From: Cupriavidus basilensis
GTDB taxonomy: Bacteria; Pseudomonadota; Gammaproteobacteria; Burkholderiales; Burkholderiaceae
Direction: 5' to 3'
DNA: 64,000 bases
NCBI RefSeq assembly: GCF_000876015.1
Contig: NZ_BBQM01000012.1
Coordinates: 124,001 to 188,000, forward strand
Numbering within the stretch: position 1 is the stretch's first letter; every line of letters starts with the position of its first letter. Below are positions 36,814 through 46,061 of this stretch, one piece after another. The notes under the pieces are model-generated. The model had not been told where the DNA came from and ran no database searches. It saw only the letters and a program-made list of their open reading frames with translations. A program made the translations under genes and the position numbers.

Positions 36814-37320
36814 ATGACGATTGAGCTCCCGAGTGAAACGCAGGACGCCATGCGCGAGTTGATCCTGCTGGTGTGCCTGCATGACCGCGACGCGGCGCAG
36901 CATTGCTGGACCGCGTTCCGGCACGCGCTGGCGCAGGCCGGGCCGGGATGCGAAGGCCATCAGTTGCTGTGGCCGCTGAGCGAAGCCGCCGGCACCGCCG
37001 GCGCCGGCTTCTATGTCGAGTGGAACGATGCCGCGGCGCTGGTGCGCAGCGTGCAGGAACTGGCCGCGCGGGCCGGCCTGCGCGTGGACTGGGGCGTGGC
37101 CGACCCCCATGCGCCGGCCTTTCTCGCGGCCCACGGCGTGCCCGCGCTGATGACGATCGCGCAGGCCTCCCTGCGCGCGGCCGGCCATGTCCTGTGGTGC
37201 TGGGACACGCAGGCCGATGCCTTCGCCGGCTGGCTGGTGCGCAGCGGCGACGAGGCGCGGCTGGCCGGCGTGGCCGCCCGCCTGCAACTGATGATCGATC
37301 CCGCCGACGAAACCTGCTGA
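36814..37320 (+). CDS. Hypothetical protein (possibly DUF6630-like)
   Basis: A 168-aa soluble protein with no signal peptide or membrane segment, behind AGAGG at 36806-36810. It is rich in Ala, Leu and Trp, with helical N-terminal ELILLVCLHDRDAAQHCW and a late 'HVLWCWDTQADAFAGWLV' strand-like block. The latter resembles the end of DUF6630 proteins, a low-confidence impression. It has coding-type base composition and a clear ribosome-binding site, so it is probably real. Its neighbour is a response regulator, but 273 bp separate them. Confidence 0.65.
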   Translation: MTIELPSETQDAMRELILLVCLHDRDAAQHCWTAFRHALAQAGPGCEGHQLLWPLSEAAGTAGAGFYVEWNDAAALVRSVQELAARAGLRVDWGVADPHAPAFLAAHGVPALMTIAQASLRAAGHVLWCWDTQADAFAGWLVRSGDEARLAGVAARLQLMIDPADETC

Positions 37321-37593
37321 CAGGCGCTGACGGGCGCTTGCAGGACGCCGCCCTATCGTCGACTTGCCGTTGACTTGCTGCCATCTCGCCGCCGCCCGCC
37401 CGGCGCGTTCCCCTTGGTGTTCACATTTAGTGACAATTGCCGCGCATGGCTGCGCTAGGCTAGCGGGGTCTGATGCTGGCCCGGCAGCATGCCTGTGAGC
37501 GTTTTCGCATTGCAGTCGCCTTTCTCTTTCGCCGAATCCTTTGGCGCTATGGCTGGACACGGTAACGATACCGGGGATGGTCAAGAGAGAGCC

Positions 37594-38301
37594 ATGAGAA
37601 TTGCTTCGGTAGAAGACGACGACAGCCAGGCCGGACTCATCCGGCAGATCGTGGAAGACGCGGGCTATGCGTGCGCCACCTATGGCAGCGGCAGCGCCTT
37701 CGTGCGCGCGCTGCGCGAAGACACCTTCGACCTCGTGATTCTCGACTGGCAGCTGCCCGACATCAGCGGGCTCGACCTGGTGCCGTGGATACGCCAGCGC
37801 GTGGGCCGCGTCCTGCCGATCCTGTTCCTCACCAGCCGCCCGCTCGAAGAAAGCGTGGTGGCCGCGCTGGGCGCCGGCGCCGACGACTACATGACCAAGC
37901 CGATCCGCCGCGCCGAGCTGGTGGCGCGCATGCGCGCGCTGCTGCGCCGCGCCTATCCGCAGGCGATGGTGCAGAGCGAGATGATCGAGGTCGGCGGCTA
38001 CGCGCTGGACCCCGTGGGGCGCACCATCTCGCTGAACGGCACGCGGCTGGACGTTTCGCCGCGCGAGTTCGACGTGGCGCTGTTCCTGTTCCGCAACGTG
38101 GGTCGGCTGCTGCCGCGCGAGATGATGGAGAAGGCGGTGTGGGGCCGCGTGATCGGCCCCGATTCGCGCACGCTCGACACCCACGTGTCGCGCTTGCGGA
38201 TCAAGCTCGCGCTGCGTCCGCAGAACGGCGTGCGCCTGACCTCGGTGTACTCGCACGGCTATCGCTTCGACGCGGTGTCCGAGCCCGGCCGGCTCGAATG
38301 A
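37594..38301 (+). CDS. OmpR/PhoB-family response regulator
   Basis: A 235-aa two-component regulator. Residues 1-115 form the receiver domain: acidic pocket VEDDDSQ, phospho-acceptor in LVILDWQLPDISGLDL (Asp51), Thr in LFLTSRP and Lys in YMTKPIRR. Residues ~135-230 form the winged-helix DNA-binding domain (LDVSPREFDVALFLFRNVGRLL; RTLDTHVSRLRIKL; GVRLTSVYSHGYRF). The start ATG 37594 follows AGAGAGCC. No histidine kinase gene is adjacent, so it is an orphan. A strong terminator follows. Confidence 0.93.
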   Translation: MRIASVEDDDSQAGLIRQIVEDAGYACATYGSGSAFVRALREDTFDLVILDWQLPDISGLDLVPWIRQRVGRVLPILFLTSRPLEESVVAALGAGADDYMTKPIRRAELVARMRALLRRAYPQAMVQSEMIEVGGYALDPVGRTISLNGTRLDVSPREFDVALFLFRNVGRLLPREMMEKAVWGRVIGPDSRTLDTHVSRLRIKLALRPQNGVRLTSVYSHGYRFDAVSEPGRLE

Positions 38302-38437
38302 GCCGCGGCGCCCGCGCGCGGGTCCGCCGACACAGTTGTTCACCTTGGCCGTCCGGCCAGCCGCTAACCTGAATGAAGGGGAGCCTTCGCCAGCTTCCCG
38401 AACCCGCAGGCAGCGCCCGCATCGCTGCCGCTTTATC

Positions 38438-38470
38438 ACCAGGCCACCCGCATGTGGCCTGGTTTTTTTT
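38438..38470 (+). terminator. Rho-independent terminator of the response regulator gene
   Basis: ACCAGGCCAC (38438-38447), 6-nt loop, GTGGCCTGGT (38454-38463), then eight T in all. The stem starts 136 nt after the stop of the response-regulator gene; nothing else is encoded between them. Confidence 0.9.
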
Positions 38471-38667
38471 GCCGGCGGTGCCACCGCCGGACGCTATGGC
38501 ACAATGCCGCGTCGTGTCCGGGCGAGGCCCGGCCGCCGCTGCGGCGCCTCGCGCACCCGCGCAGGGCGTGCCCGGCCGGACACCTGATCCTTGCCTGAAA
38601 TTTCATGACGGCTGGCCGGCACAGCGCGCGCAGTGGCGCGCCGCGCACAGCCGCGCGCCCCCAACGC

Positions 38668-39555
38668 ATGCGTTTTTTCCGTTCCTGTTTCCTGGCCGCC
38701 GCGATGCTGGCCGGCGGCTTGTGCGCCGCGGCACCCGGCACCGCCGATCCGCCGCCGGCCGCGCCGTCGATCCGGCTGGCGACGCTGCGCGCCGCGCGGC
38801 CGCTGCCGCCGATCCGCTTCCTGCTCACCTTCGACGACGGCCCCGACGCCGGCGAGGACGGCAGCACGCCGCTGATCCTGCGCCAGCTTGCCGACAATCC
38901 CGTCACGCCCGGCATCAAGGCGCTGTTCTTCGTGCAGACCGCCCATCCGCGCCGCGGCGGCGGCGAGGCGGGCAAGGAGCAGATGCACGCCACCTGCAAG
39001 GCCGGCCACCGCCTCGCGGTGCACAGCGGCCTGCCGGACGGGCACGTATCGCACACGCGCCTGGCGCCCGAGGAGCTGGAAGCATCGCTGCTGTCCGGCG
39101 AGGCCGACATCATCGAGCAGTGCCGCGGCGCGGCGCAACTGGTGCGCCCGCCCAACTGGGCCTACGACGACGCGGTCCAGGCGGTCTACCGCAAGCTCGG
39201 CCTCGCCATGCTGATGTCGGACGTCAACGCGCGCGACGGCAAGATCTACGGCTGGCACATCAGCCTGCGCCGCCGCTCGCACATCAACAGCGAGCTGGCG
39301 CAGGTCAAGGTGGCGCTGTCCGAGCAGCGGCTGGCGCCGGCCGGCGGCGTGGTGCCCGTGGTGGTGAGCTTCCACGACACCAACGACTACACCGCCTCGC
39401 ACATGACGGAGTACCTGCAGATCCTGGTCGAGGAAGCCCGCGATAACGGCCTGGCGCTGGCCGACCCGCCGTTCTACACCGACGGCCGGCAGGCCGAGCG
39501 CGCCGCGCGGGTGCGGGCGCTGTCGGGCGTCTACGCGCGCGAAAGCTGGCCCTGA
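38668..39555 (+). CDS. Exported polysaccharide deacetylase (NodB-like)
   Basis: About 295 aa from ATG 38668; the frame also opens at 38605, but the later ATG gives a normal signal peptide (MRFFRSCFLAAAMLAGGLCA, cleavage near AAA-PG). The NodB metal motif TFDDGPD lies near residue 55. The second motif is irregular (HSGLPDGHVSH instead of HTxxH), and 'RPPNWAYDD' and 'VVVSFHDTND' match motifs 3 and later. The family removes acetyl or other acyl groups from glycans using a divalent metal; substrate unknown. It is 141 bp before the ExbB-like gene on the same strand and may or may not belong to that transcript. Confidence 0.82.
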   Translation: MRFFRSCFLAAAMLAGGLCAAAPGTADPPPAAPSIRLATLRAARPLPPIRFLLTFDDGPDAGEDGSTPLILRQLADNPVTPGIKALFFVQTAHPRRGGGEAGKEQMHATCKAGHRLAVHSGLPDGHVSHTRLAPEELEASLLSGEADIIEQCRGAAQLVRPPNWAYDDAVQAVYRKLGLAMLMSDVNARDGKIYGWHISLRRRSHINSELAQVKVALSEQRLAPAGGVVPVVVSFHDTNDYTASHMTEYLQILVEEARDNGLALADPPFYTDGRQAERAARVRALSGVYARESWP

Positions 39556-39696
39556 GGCCGGGCGGCGGCGCCCGCGCGCGCCGCGTACAATGCTGCGCTT
39601 GCGGCCCGCGCGCGACCCTGCGCGCGGCCTGCCGGCACCCGCGCGCGGCTGCCGCGGGCCTTGCCGCCTCATCTCATTTCCCCGCTGGCAATCACG

Positions 39697-40341
39697 ATGG
39701 AAAGCGCCGTCACCGAGATCTTCTATCGCCTTTCCGCGGCGTTCTTCTGGCCCGTCGCGCTGGCCCTGCTGGTGCTGTTCGTGCTGTCGCTGGCGGACCT
39801 CGGCAGCCTGCTGGTGCAGTCGCGCCGGCGCGCCGCCGCGCCGCGCACCGACCTGCCGGCGCTGGCCAACGCGCTCGCCGCCGGCCTGCGCCACGGCGCG
39901 CAGGCGCAATGGCGCGCGCTGCCGATGTCGCCCGCGCTGGCGCGTTTCTGGGGTTTGCTCGAAGGCCGCCTGGCGCGCCTCGATTCGCACGAGCACCTCG
40001 ACCTGTGGCTCGACGAGACGCTGCAGCGCGAGGAAATGCGCGTGGCCAACCGCCTCGACCTGACCCGCACGCTGGTGCGCATCGCGCCCATGCTGGGGCT
40101 GGCCGGCACCATCATCCCGCTCGGGCCGGCGCTGCAGGCGCTGCTGGCCGGCGACATGGCCGGCATGGTCAACCACCTCGTGATCGGCTTCGGCGCGGTG
40201 GTGTGCGGGCTGGTGCTGGGCGGCATCGCCTACGTGCTCACGCTCACGCGCGAGCGCTGGGCGCGCGCCGACCTCAAGGAGATGGAGAACCTGTGCGAGC
40301 TGGTGCTGCGCGCGCTGCCGGCGGCGGGGGCGCGAGCCTGA
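39697..40341 (+). CDS. MotA/TolQ/ExbB-family proton-channel protein
   Basis: A 214-aa inner-membrane protein. ATG 39697 begins just before the first helix (residues ~15-37); the second and third helices are at ~129-150 and ~157-182. RIAPMLGLAGTIIPLGPALQALLAGDM is the family core (TolQ/ExbB 'lLGLlGTv.Gm' motif, with Pro in place of Gly). Family members use the proton gradient to power a partner across the periplasm. Here the partner is probably the DUF2149 protein, whose gene overlaps by one base (TGATG). Together with the exported CobN-like protein this gives the three-gene set found in heme-utilisation hmu-type loci. Confidence 0.88.
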   Translation: MESAVTEIFYRLSAAFFWPVALALLVLFVLSLADLGSLLVQSRRRAAAPRTDLPALANALAAGLRHGAQAQWRALPMSPALARFWGLLEGRLARLDSHEHLDLWLDETLQREEMRVANRLDLTRTLVRIAPMLGLAGTIIPLGPALQALLAGDMAGMVNHLVIGFGAVVCGLVLGGIAYVLTLTRERWARADLKEMENLCELVLRALPAAGARA

Positions 40342-40751
40342 TGGAGGCCGGCCACGGACACCGTTTCCGGCGCCGCCGCTTCGTGCGCCGCCGCCATGCG
40401 CAGGGCGAGCTGGCCTCGGTGCACCGCGAAGACCCGCTGGCCGGCGTGGCCAACCTGTTCGATGCCTCGATCGTCTTCGCCGTGGGCCTGATGGTGGCGC
40501 TCACGCAGGCCTTCGGCCTGACCCAGCTGCTCGATCCCGATGCGCGCTTCACGCTGGTCCAGCGCGACCCGCGCACGGGCGAGCTGCAACTGATCGAGAA
40601 GAACCGCAAGGAAGTGAAGGTCAGCAAGCTGTCCGCGCAGCAGAAGGCGGGCGAGGGCACGCGCCTCGGCGTGGCCTACCGGCTGCCGGACGGCAGCGTG
40701 GTCTACGTGCCCGAAGGCGCGCAGCCGGCCCCGGCGGGCGCGGGCAAATGA
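40341..40751 (+). CDS. DUF2149 membrane protein (ExbD-like partner)
   Basis: A 136-aa protein. A basic N-terminus (RRRRFVRRRH) precedes the DUF2149 signature HREDPLAGVANLFDASIVFAVGLMVAL, which contains the single membrane helix with an N-terminal Asp. The periplasmic tail (~70 residues) follows. The arrangement of one helix with a helix-proximal Asp resembles ExbD/TolR. It overlaps its neighbours on both sides (TGATG and ATGA), showing tight translational coupling to the ExbB-like and exported CobN-like genes. Confidence 0.87.
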   Translation: MEAGHGHRFRRRRFVRRRHAQGELASVHREDPLAGVANLFDASIVFAVGLMVALTQAFGLTQLLDPDARFTLVQRDPRTGELQLIEKNRKEVKVSKLSAQQKAGEGTRLGVAYRLPDGSVVYVPEGAQPAPAGAGK

Positions 40752-43700
40752 GGCCGGCGCGGCAACGCTGGCTGCCGGCCGCGTTTGTCCTGCTCGGCTG
40801 GCTGCTGCTGGCGTGCGCGCAGGCGCGGGCCGCGGCGCCGGTGCGCGTGCTGGTGGTCACCACCAACACCCATCTGCTGCCCGCCGCCGAAGCGCGCCTG
40901 CGCGAGTTGGCCGGCCCGGGCCGCGTCGAGCTGCAGGCGGTCACCGCCGCGCCCGACGCGGCGCAGATCGCCGCCGCCGATGCCATCTACGCCTACTTCG
41001 CGCCCACTGCCGTATTGAAGCAGATGGCCCCGGCCGTGCGTCAGGCCAGGCAGCGCGGCGCGCTGGTGCTGGCCGCGCCGGCCGCCGCCGCCGAAGCCGC
41101 CTGGGGCATCGGCCTCGACGCCGCGCGCGGCCCGGCGGCCGAGGCCTACTGGAGCGCCGGCGGCGCCGACAACCTGGCCGGCTGGCTGGCGTGGACCGTG
41201 GCGCAGTTGCGCGGCACGGACGCCATCGCCGTGCCGGCGCCGCGCCCGCTGCCGGCGGCCGGCATCTACCACCCGCGCGCCGCGCAGGTGTTCGCCACGC
41301 TGCCGGCATACCTGGACTGGTATCGCGCCAACGGCGGTCTGCCCGCCCGCGCGCCGCTGGCCGGCATCGCCTTCTACGCCAGCAACTACCGCCAGCAGGA
41401 CCTGGCCCACATCGACGCGCTGGTGGCCGCGCTCGAACGGCAGGGCATCGGCGCCGTGCCCGTGTTCGGCTGGCCGCTGTCCAGCCTGGATGCCGCGCTG
41501 ACCATCGATGGCCGCAGCCCGCTGCGCGCGCTGTTCACGCTCAACCTCACCATCAGCCGCGCCGAGGACAAGGCCTGGCTGGAGCGCCACGGCGTGCACG
41601 CCATCAACCTGATCGCCACGCGCGACAGCCAGGCCGCGTGGCGCGCCGATGCGCGCGGCATCGCTGGCGAGCGCCTGCCGCTGCTGCTCAACACGCCCGA
41701 GCGCGCCGGCGCCAGCGAGCCGATCCTGTTCGCCACGCTGGAGGACGAAAACGGCGCCAAGGCCAGCCGCGCGGTGCCCGAGCGCGCCGACGCCGCGGTG
41801 GCGCGCGCGCGGCGCTGGATCGCGCTGCAGGACAAGCCGGCGGCGGACAAGCGCATCGCCATCCTCTACTACAACAACCCGCCCGGCAGCGGCAACATCG
41901 GCGCCAGCTACCTGGCCACGCTGCCGTCGCTGGCGCGGATCATGGCGCGCCTGCGCGCGGCCGGCTACCAGACCGATCAGGCCGGCACCGCCTTGCCGGA
42001 CGAGGCCGGGCTGACCGCGCTGCTGGAGCGCAACGGCCGCAACATGGAGGCATGGTCGCCGGGCGAGCTGCGCGAGATGGTCGCGCGCGGGCGCGTCACG
42101 CTGCTGCCGATGGCGCAGTACAAGCGCTGGTTCGACGCGCTGCCCGCGGCCTTCCGCCAGTCCGTGCTGGCCGCGTGGGGCCCGCCCGAGCGCAATCCGC
42201 TGATGCTGGTGGACGACGGCCGCGGCGGGCAGGATTTCGTGATCCCGGGCCTGCGCTTCGGCAACCTGTTCGTCGGGCCGCAGCCGCTGCGCTCCACCTT
42301 CGCGCGCGCGCTGGACACGTCGCACGACACCGTCACGCCGCCGCCGCACTCGTATATCGCCGCCTACCTGTGGTATCGCCATGCGTTCGGCGCCGACGCG
42401 GTGGTTCACGTGGGCCGCCACGGCACGCTCGAATGGCTGCCCGGCAAGCAGGCCGGGCAGGCCGGCGACGACAGCGCGGAAGTGCTGCTGGGCGACCTGC
42501 CCAACGCCTACTACTACATCCAGGACGGCGGCGGCGAGGCGATCCAGGCCAAGCGCCGCAGCGCCGCCGTGCTGGTCAGCCACCTGACCCCGCTGCTGAC
42601 CCGCGCCGGCATGCCGGCCGCGCTGGCGAAGCTCGACGAGGTGATCGAGCAGCAGGAAGCCACCGCCGACGGCGCGCCCGCGCTGGCCGAACAATACCGC
42701 CTGCAGGCGCAGGCGCAGATCCGCGCGCTGGGCCTGGACCGCCAGCTCGGCGTGGACCTTGCCGCGCCGTGGGAGCAGGTCGAGCCGGTGGTCCATCGCT
42801 TCCTGCACAAGGTGGAAGCCGAGCCGATACCGCAGGGCATCCATGTGCTGGGCGAACTGCCGCCGCCGGATTTCCAGCGGCAGGCGCTGGCCACCGTGCT
42901 GGAAAGCGCGTTCGGCGCCGACGAGCGCAAACGCATCGGCCATGACACGCTGGCCGGCTGGGCCGGCGCGCTGCTCGACGGGCGCGAGCCGGATCTGGCC
43001 GACCTGCCGCCGCCGCTGGCGGACAAGGCCAGGGCCGCGCTGGCCGCCGCGCGCGAATGGCTGGCCGGGCTGCGCGCCTCGCCGCGGAGCGAGCTCGACG
43101 GACTGGTCACGGTGCTCGCGGGCCGCTACCTGCCGACCGCGCCGCTCGGCGATCCAGTGCGCACGCCGCAGGGCCTGCCGACCGGGCGCAACCTGCATGC
43201 CTTCGACGGCGCGTTCATCCCCACGCCGGCCGCGTGGGAAGTCGGCAAGGCGCTGGCGCGGCAGACGCTGGCGCGCTACCGCGCCGAGACCGGCGCCGTG
43301 CCGGAACAGGTCTCGATGGTGCTGTTCTACGGCGAGACCGAGCGCCACCAGGGCGCGATGGAAAGCGAGGCGCTTTACCTGCTGGGCGTGGAGCCGGTCT
43401 GGAATGCGCGCGGCGTGGTCGAGGACGTGCGGCTGATTCCCGATGCGCAACTGGGGCGCCCGCGCGTCAACGTGCTGTTCACCATCTCCGGCATCTACCG
43501 CGACGGCTTCGGCGACAAGGTGGCGCTGCTGGACAAGGCCGCGCGCCTGGCCGCCGCGGCCGGCGACAACGCCGTCAGCCGCCACGACCGGGAAGCGGAG
43601 GCCGCGCTGCTGGCCGCCGGCGTGGCGCCGCCGCTGGCCGGGCGCCTGGCGCGCGCGCGCGTGTTTGCCGCCAGGCCCGGCAACTACGGCATCGGCGTGC

Positions 43701-44830
43701 AGCAGATGGTGGAGCAGAGTATCGATGTGGCCCGACCCGTGGCCCGGCCCGGCGAGCCGGCCGGGCAGGCGCTGGCGCAGCAATACCTGCGCTACATGAA
43801 CTTCGCGTTCTCCGCCGAAGGCTGGGGCGAGACCGCGCCGCAGGCGCTCGCCAGCCATCTCAAGTCCAACCAGGCCGTGCTGTTCTCGCGCGCCAGCACG
43901 CTCTACGGCGCGCTCGACAACGACGACACCTACCAGTACGCCGGCGGCCTCAACCTCGCCACGCGCGCGGTCAGCGGGCAGGCGCCGCGCTTCTGGCTGC
44001 ACAACCTGCGCCGCCCGGCCGAGGCCGAGACCGTGGACGCGCGCACATGGCTGGCCACCGAGCTCAACGCGCGCAACTGGAACCCGCGCTGGATCGCCGG
44101 CATGCAGCGCTCCGGCTACGCCGGCGCGCGCGAGATGGCCCGCGAGATCGAGCATCTCTACGGCTTCCAGGCCACCAGCCCGGAGCAGATGAGCGGCGAC
44201 TTCTGGCAGCAGACCTACGACGTCTACGTGGCCGACAAGCTCGGCATGGACATGGACCGCTTCTTCGCGCGCAGCAATCCGCATGCGCGGCAAGGCATCC
44301 TGGCGCGCCTGCTGGAAGTGGACCGGCAGGGCAGCTACCGCTTCACGGCGGCCGAGCGCGCGGACATGGCGCGGCGCTACGTGGCCTCGGTCAACCGCGA
44401 CGGATTGTCGTGCACGGCCAATAGCTGCGGCAATCCGGCGCTGATGCAGTACATCGCCGGGCTGGGCCAGCAGGCGCGCGTGCCGGTGGACGCGCTGCGC
44501 GCGTTCGGCGAACGGCTGGCGCGGGCCATGCCGGGGCGCGAGCCGTCGGCGGGGCCGGGCGCCGCGCCCGCGCGGCACGGCGTGGCGAAGGCCCCGACCG
44601 TGCCGGCGGCGAAGCCGGCGCAGGCACCATCCGCGCCGCCGGCACCCACCACCGAACACGTGGCCGGCCGGGTGTTCGAGTCGCGCGTCATCCAGCTCGC
44701 GCCTTCAGCACCACTTTCCGGCGTGCGGGCGCGCGAAGCGTGGGAGGTGGCCGCGCTGATGGCGCTGCTGGTCGCCGCCGGGGCCGGCGCGGAATGGCGC
44801 CGCGGCCGGCGCCCGCGGCGATCGCGCTGA
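40748..44830 (+). CDS. Exported, membrane-anchored CobN-like chelatase subunit (HmuS-like)
   Basis: A 1360-aa CobN/BchH-family protein that differs from normal CobN in topology. It has an N-terminal signal peptide (LLLACAQARAAAP, cleavage near residue 29) and a C-terminal helix at ~1330-1347 followed by an Arg-rich tail, so the body should lie in the periplasm anchored to the inner membrane. Family motifs: YNNPPGSGNIGASYLATLPS, HAFGADAVVHVGRHGTLEWL (His554), 'PTGRNLHAFDGAF' and 'ALDNDDTYQYAGGL'. Two cysteines, Cys1222 and Cys1227 (GLSCTANSCGNPALMQYI), close the catalytic body. A Pro/Ala linker leads to the anchor. The genes for an ExbB-like and a DUF2149 protein overlap it upstream. In Bacteroidetes such a protein (HmuS) removes iron from heme; here a metal-insertion or metal-removal role on a corrinoid or tetrapyrrole is inferred. 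Confidence 0.88.
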   Translation: MRPARQRWLPAAFVLLGWLLLACAQARAAAPVRVLVVTTNTHLLPAAEARLRELAGPGRVELQAVTAAPDAAQIAAADAIYAYFAPTAVLKQMAPAVRQARQRGALVLAAPAAAAEAAWGIGLDAARGPAAEAYWSAGGADNLAGWLAWTVAQLRGTDAIAVPAPRPLPAAGIYHPRAAQVFATLPAYLDWYRANGGLPARAPLAGIAFYASNYRQQDLAHIDALVAALERQGIGAVPVFGWPLSSLDAALTIDGRSPLRALFTLNLTISRAEDKAWLERHGVHAINLIATRDSQAAWRADARGIAGERLPLLLNTPERAGASEPILFATLEDENGAKASRAVPERADAAVARARRWIALQDKPAADKRIAILYYNNPPGSGNIGASYLATLPSLARIMARLRAAGYQTDQAGTALPDEAGLTALLERNGRNMEAWSPGELREMVARGRVTLLPMAQYKRWFDALPAAFRQSVLAAWGPPERNPLMLVDDGRGGQDFVIPGLRFGNLFVGPQPLRSTFARALDTSHDTVTPPPHSYIAAYLWYRHAFGADAVVHVGRHGTLEWLPGKQAGQAGDDSAEVLLGDLPNAYYYIQDGGGEAIQAKRRSAAVLVSHLTPLLTRAGMPAALAKLDEVIEQQEATADGAPALAEQYRLQAQAQIRALGLDRQLGVDLAAPWEQVEPVVHRFLHKVEAEPIPQGIHVLGELPPPDFQRQALATVLESAFGADERKRIGHDTLAGWAGALLDGREPDLADLPPPLADKARAALAAAREWLAGLRASPRSELDGLVTVLAGRYLPTAPLGDPVRTPQGLPTGRNLHAFDGAFIPTPAAWEVGKALARQTLARYRAETGAVPEQVSMVLFYGETERHQGAMESEALYLLGVEPVWNARGVVEDVRLIPDAQLGRPRVNVLFTISGIYRDGFGDKVALLDKAARLAAAAGDNAVSRHDREAEAALLAAGVAPPLAGRLARARVFAARPGNYGIGVQQMVEQSIDVARPVARPGEPAGQALAQQYLRYMNFAFSAEGWGETAPQALASHLKSNQAVLFSRASTLYGALDNDDTYQYAGGLNLATRAVSGQAPRFWLHNLRRPAEAETVDARTWLATELNARNWNPRWIAGMQRSGYAGAREMAREIEHLYGFQATSPEQMSGDFWQQTYDVYVADKLGMDMDRFFARSNPHARQGILARLLEVDRQGSYRFTAAERADMARRYVASVNRDGLSCTANSCGNPALMQYIAGLGQQARVPVDALRAFGERLARAMPGREPSAGPGAAPARHGVAKAPTVPAAKPAQAPSAPPAPTTEHVAGRVFESRVIQLAPSAPLSGVRAREAWEVAALMALLVAAGAGAEWRRGRRPRRSR

Positions 44831-44981
44831 TTTCGCATTAATGCCGCGCTGATGCCGCATTGATGCCGCGGCGGTGGACAGCCCCGCGCGATGTCTTTAT
44901 GCTGTCCGCCTCGCTTCCGCCGCGCGCCGCAGCCCGGCCGCGGCCTCTCCAGACGCCCGATTTCCCGAGCCCGCCACCATC

Positions 44982-46046
<1,065 letters not shown>

Positions 46047-46061
46047 CGCGCCGTCACGCGC

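Noticed and set aside
36184..38484. A 766-codon minus-strand frame opposite the small unknown gene and the response regulator
   Set aside because: No family similarity. The plus strand has clear receiver and winged-helix motifs and a terminator.
40703..44659. A 1318-codon open frame on the minus strand across the exported CobN-like gene
   Set aside because: Same shadow pattern. The plus-strand protein has signal peptide, CobN motifs and overlapping neighbours.
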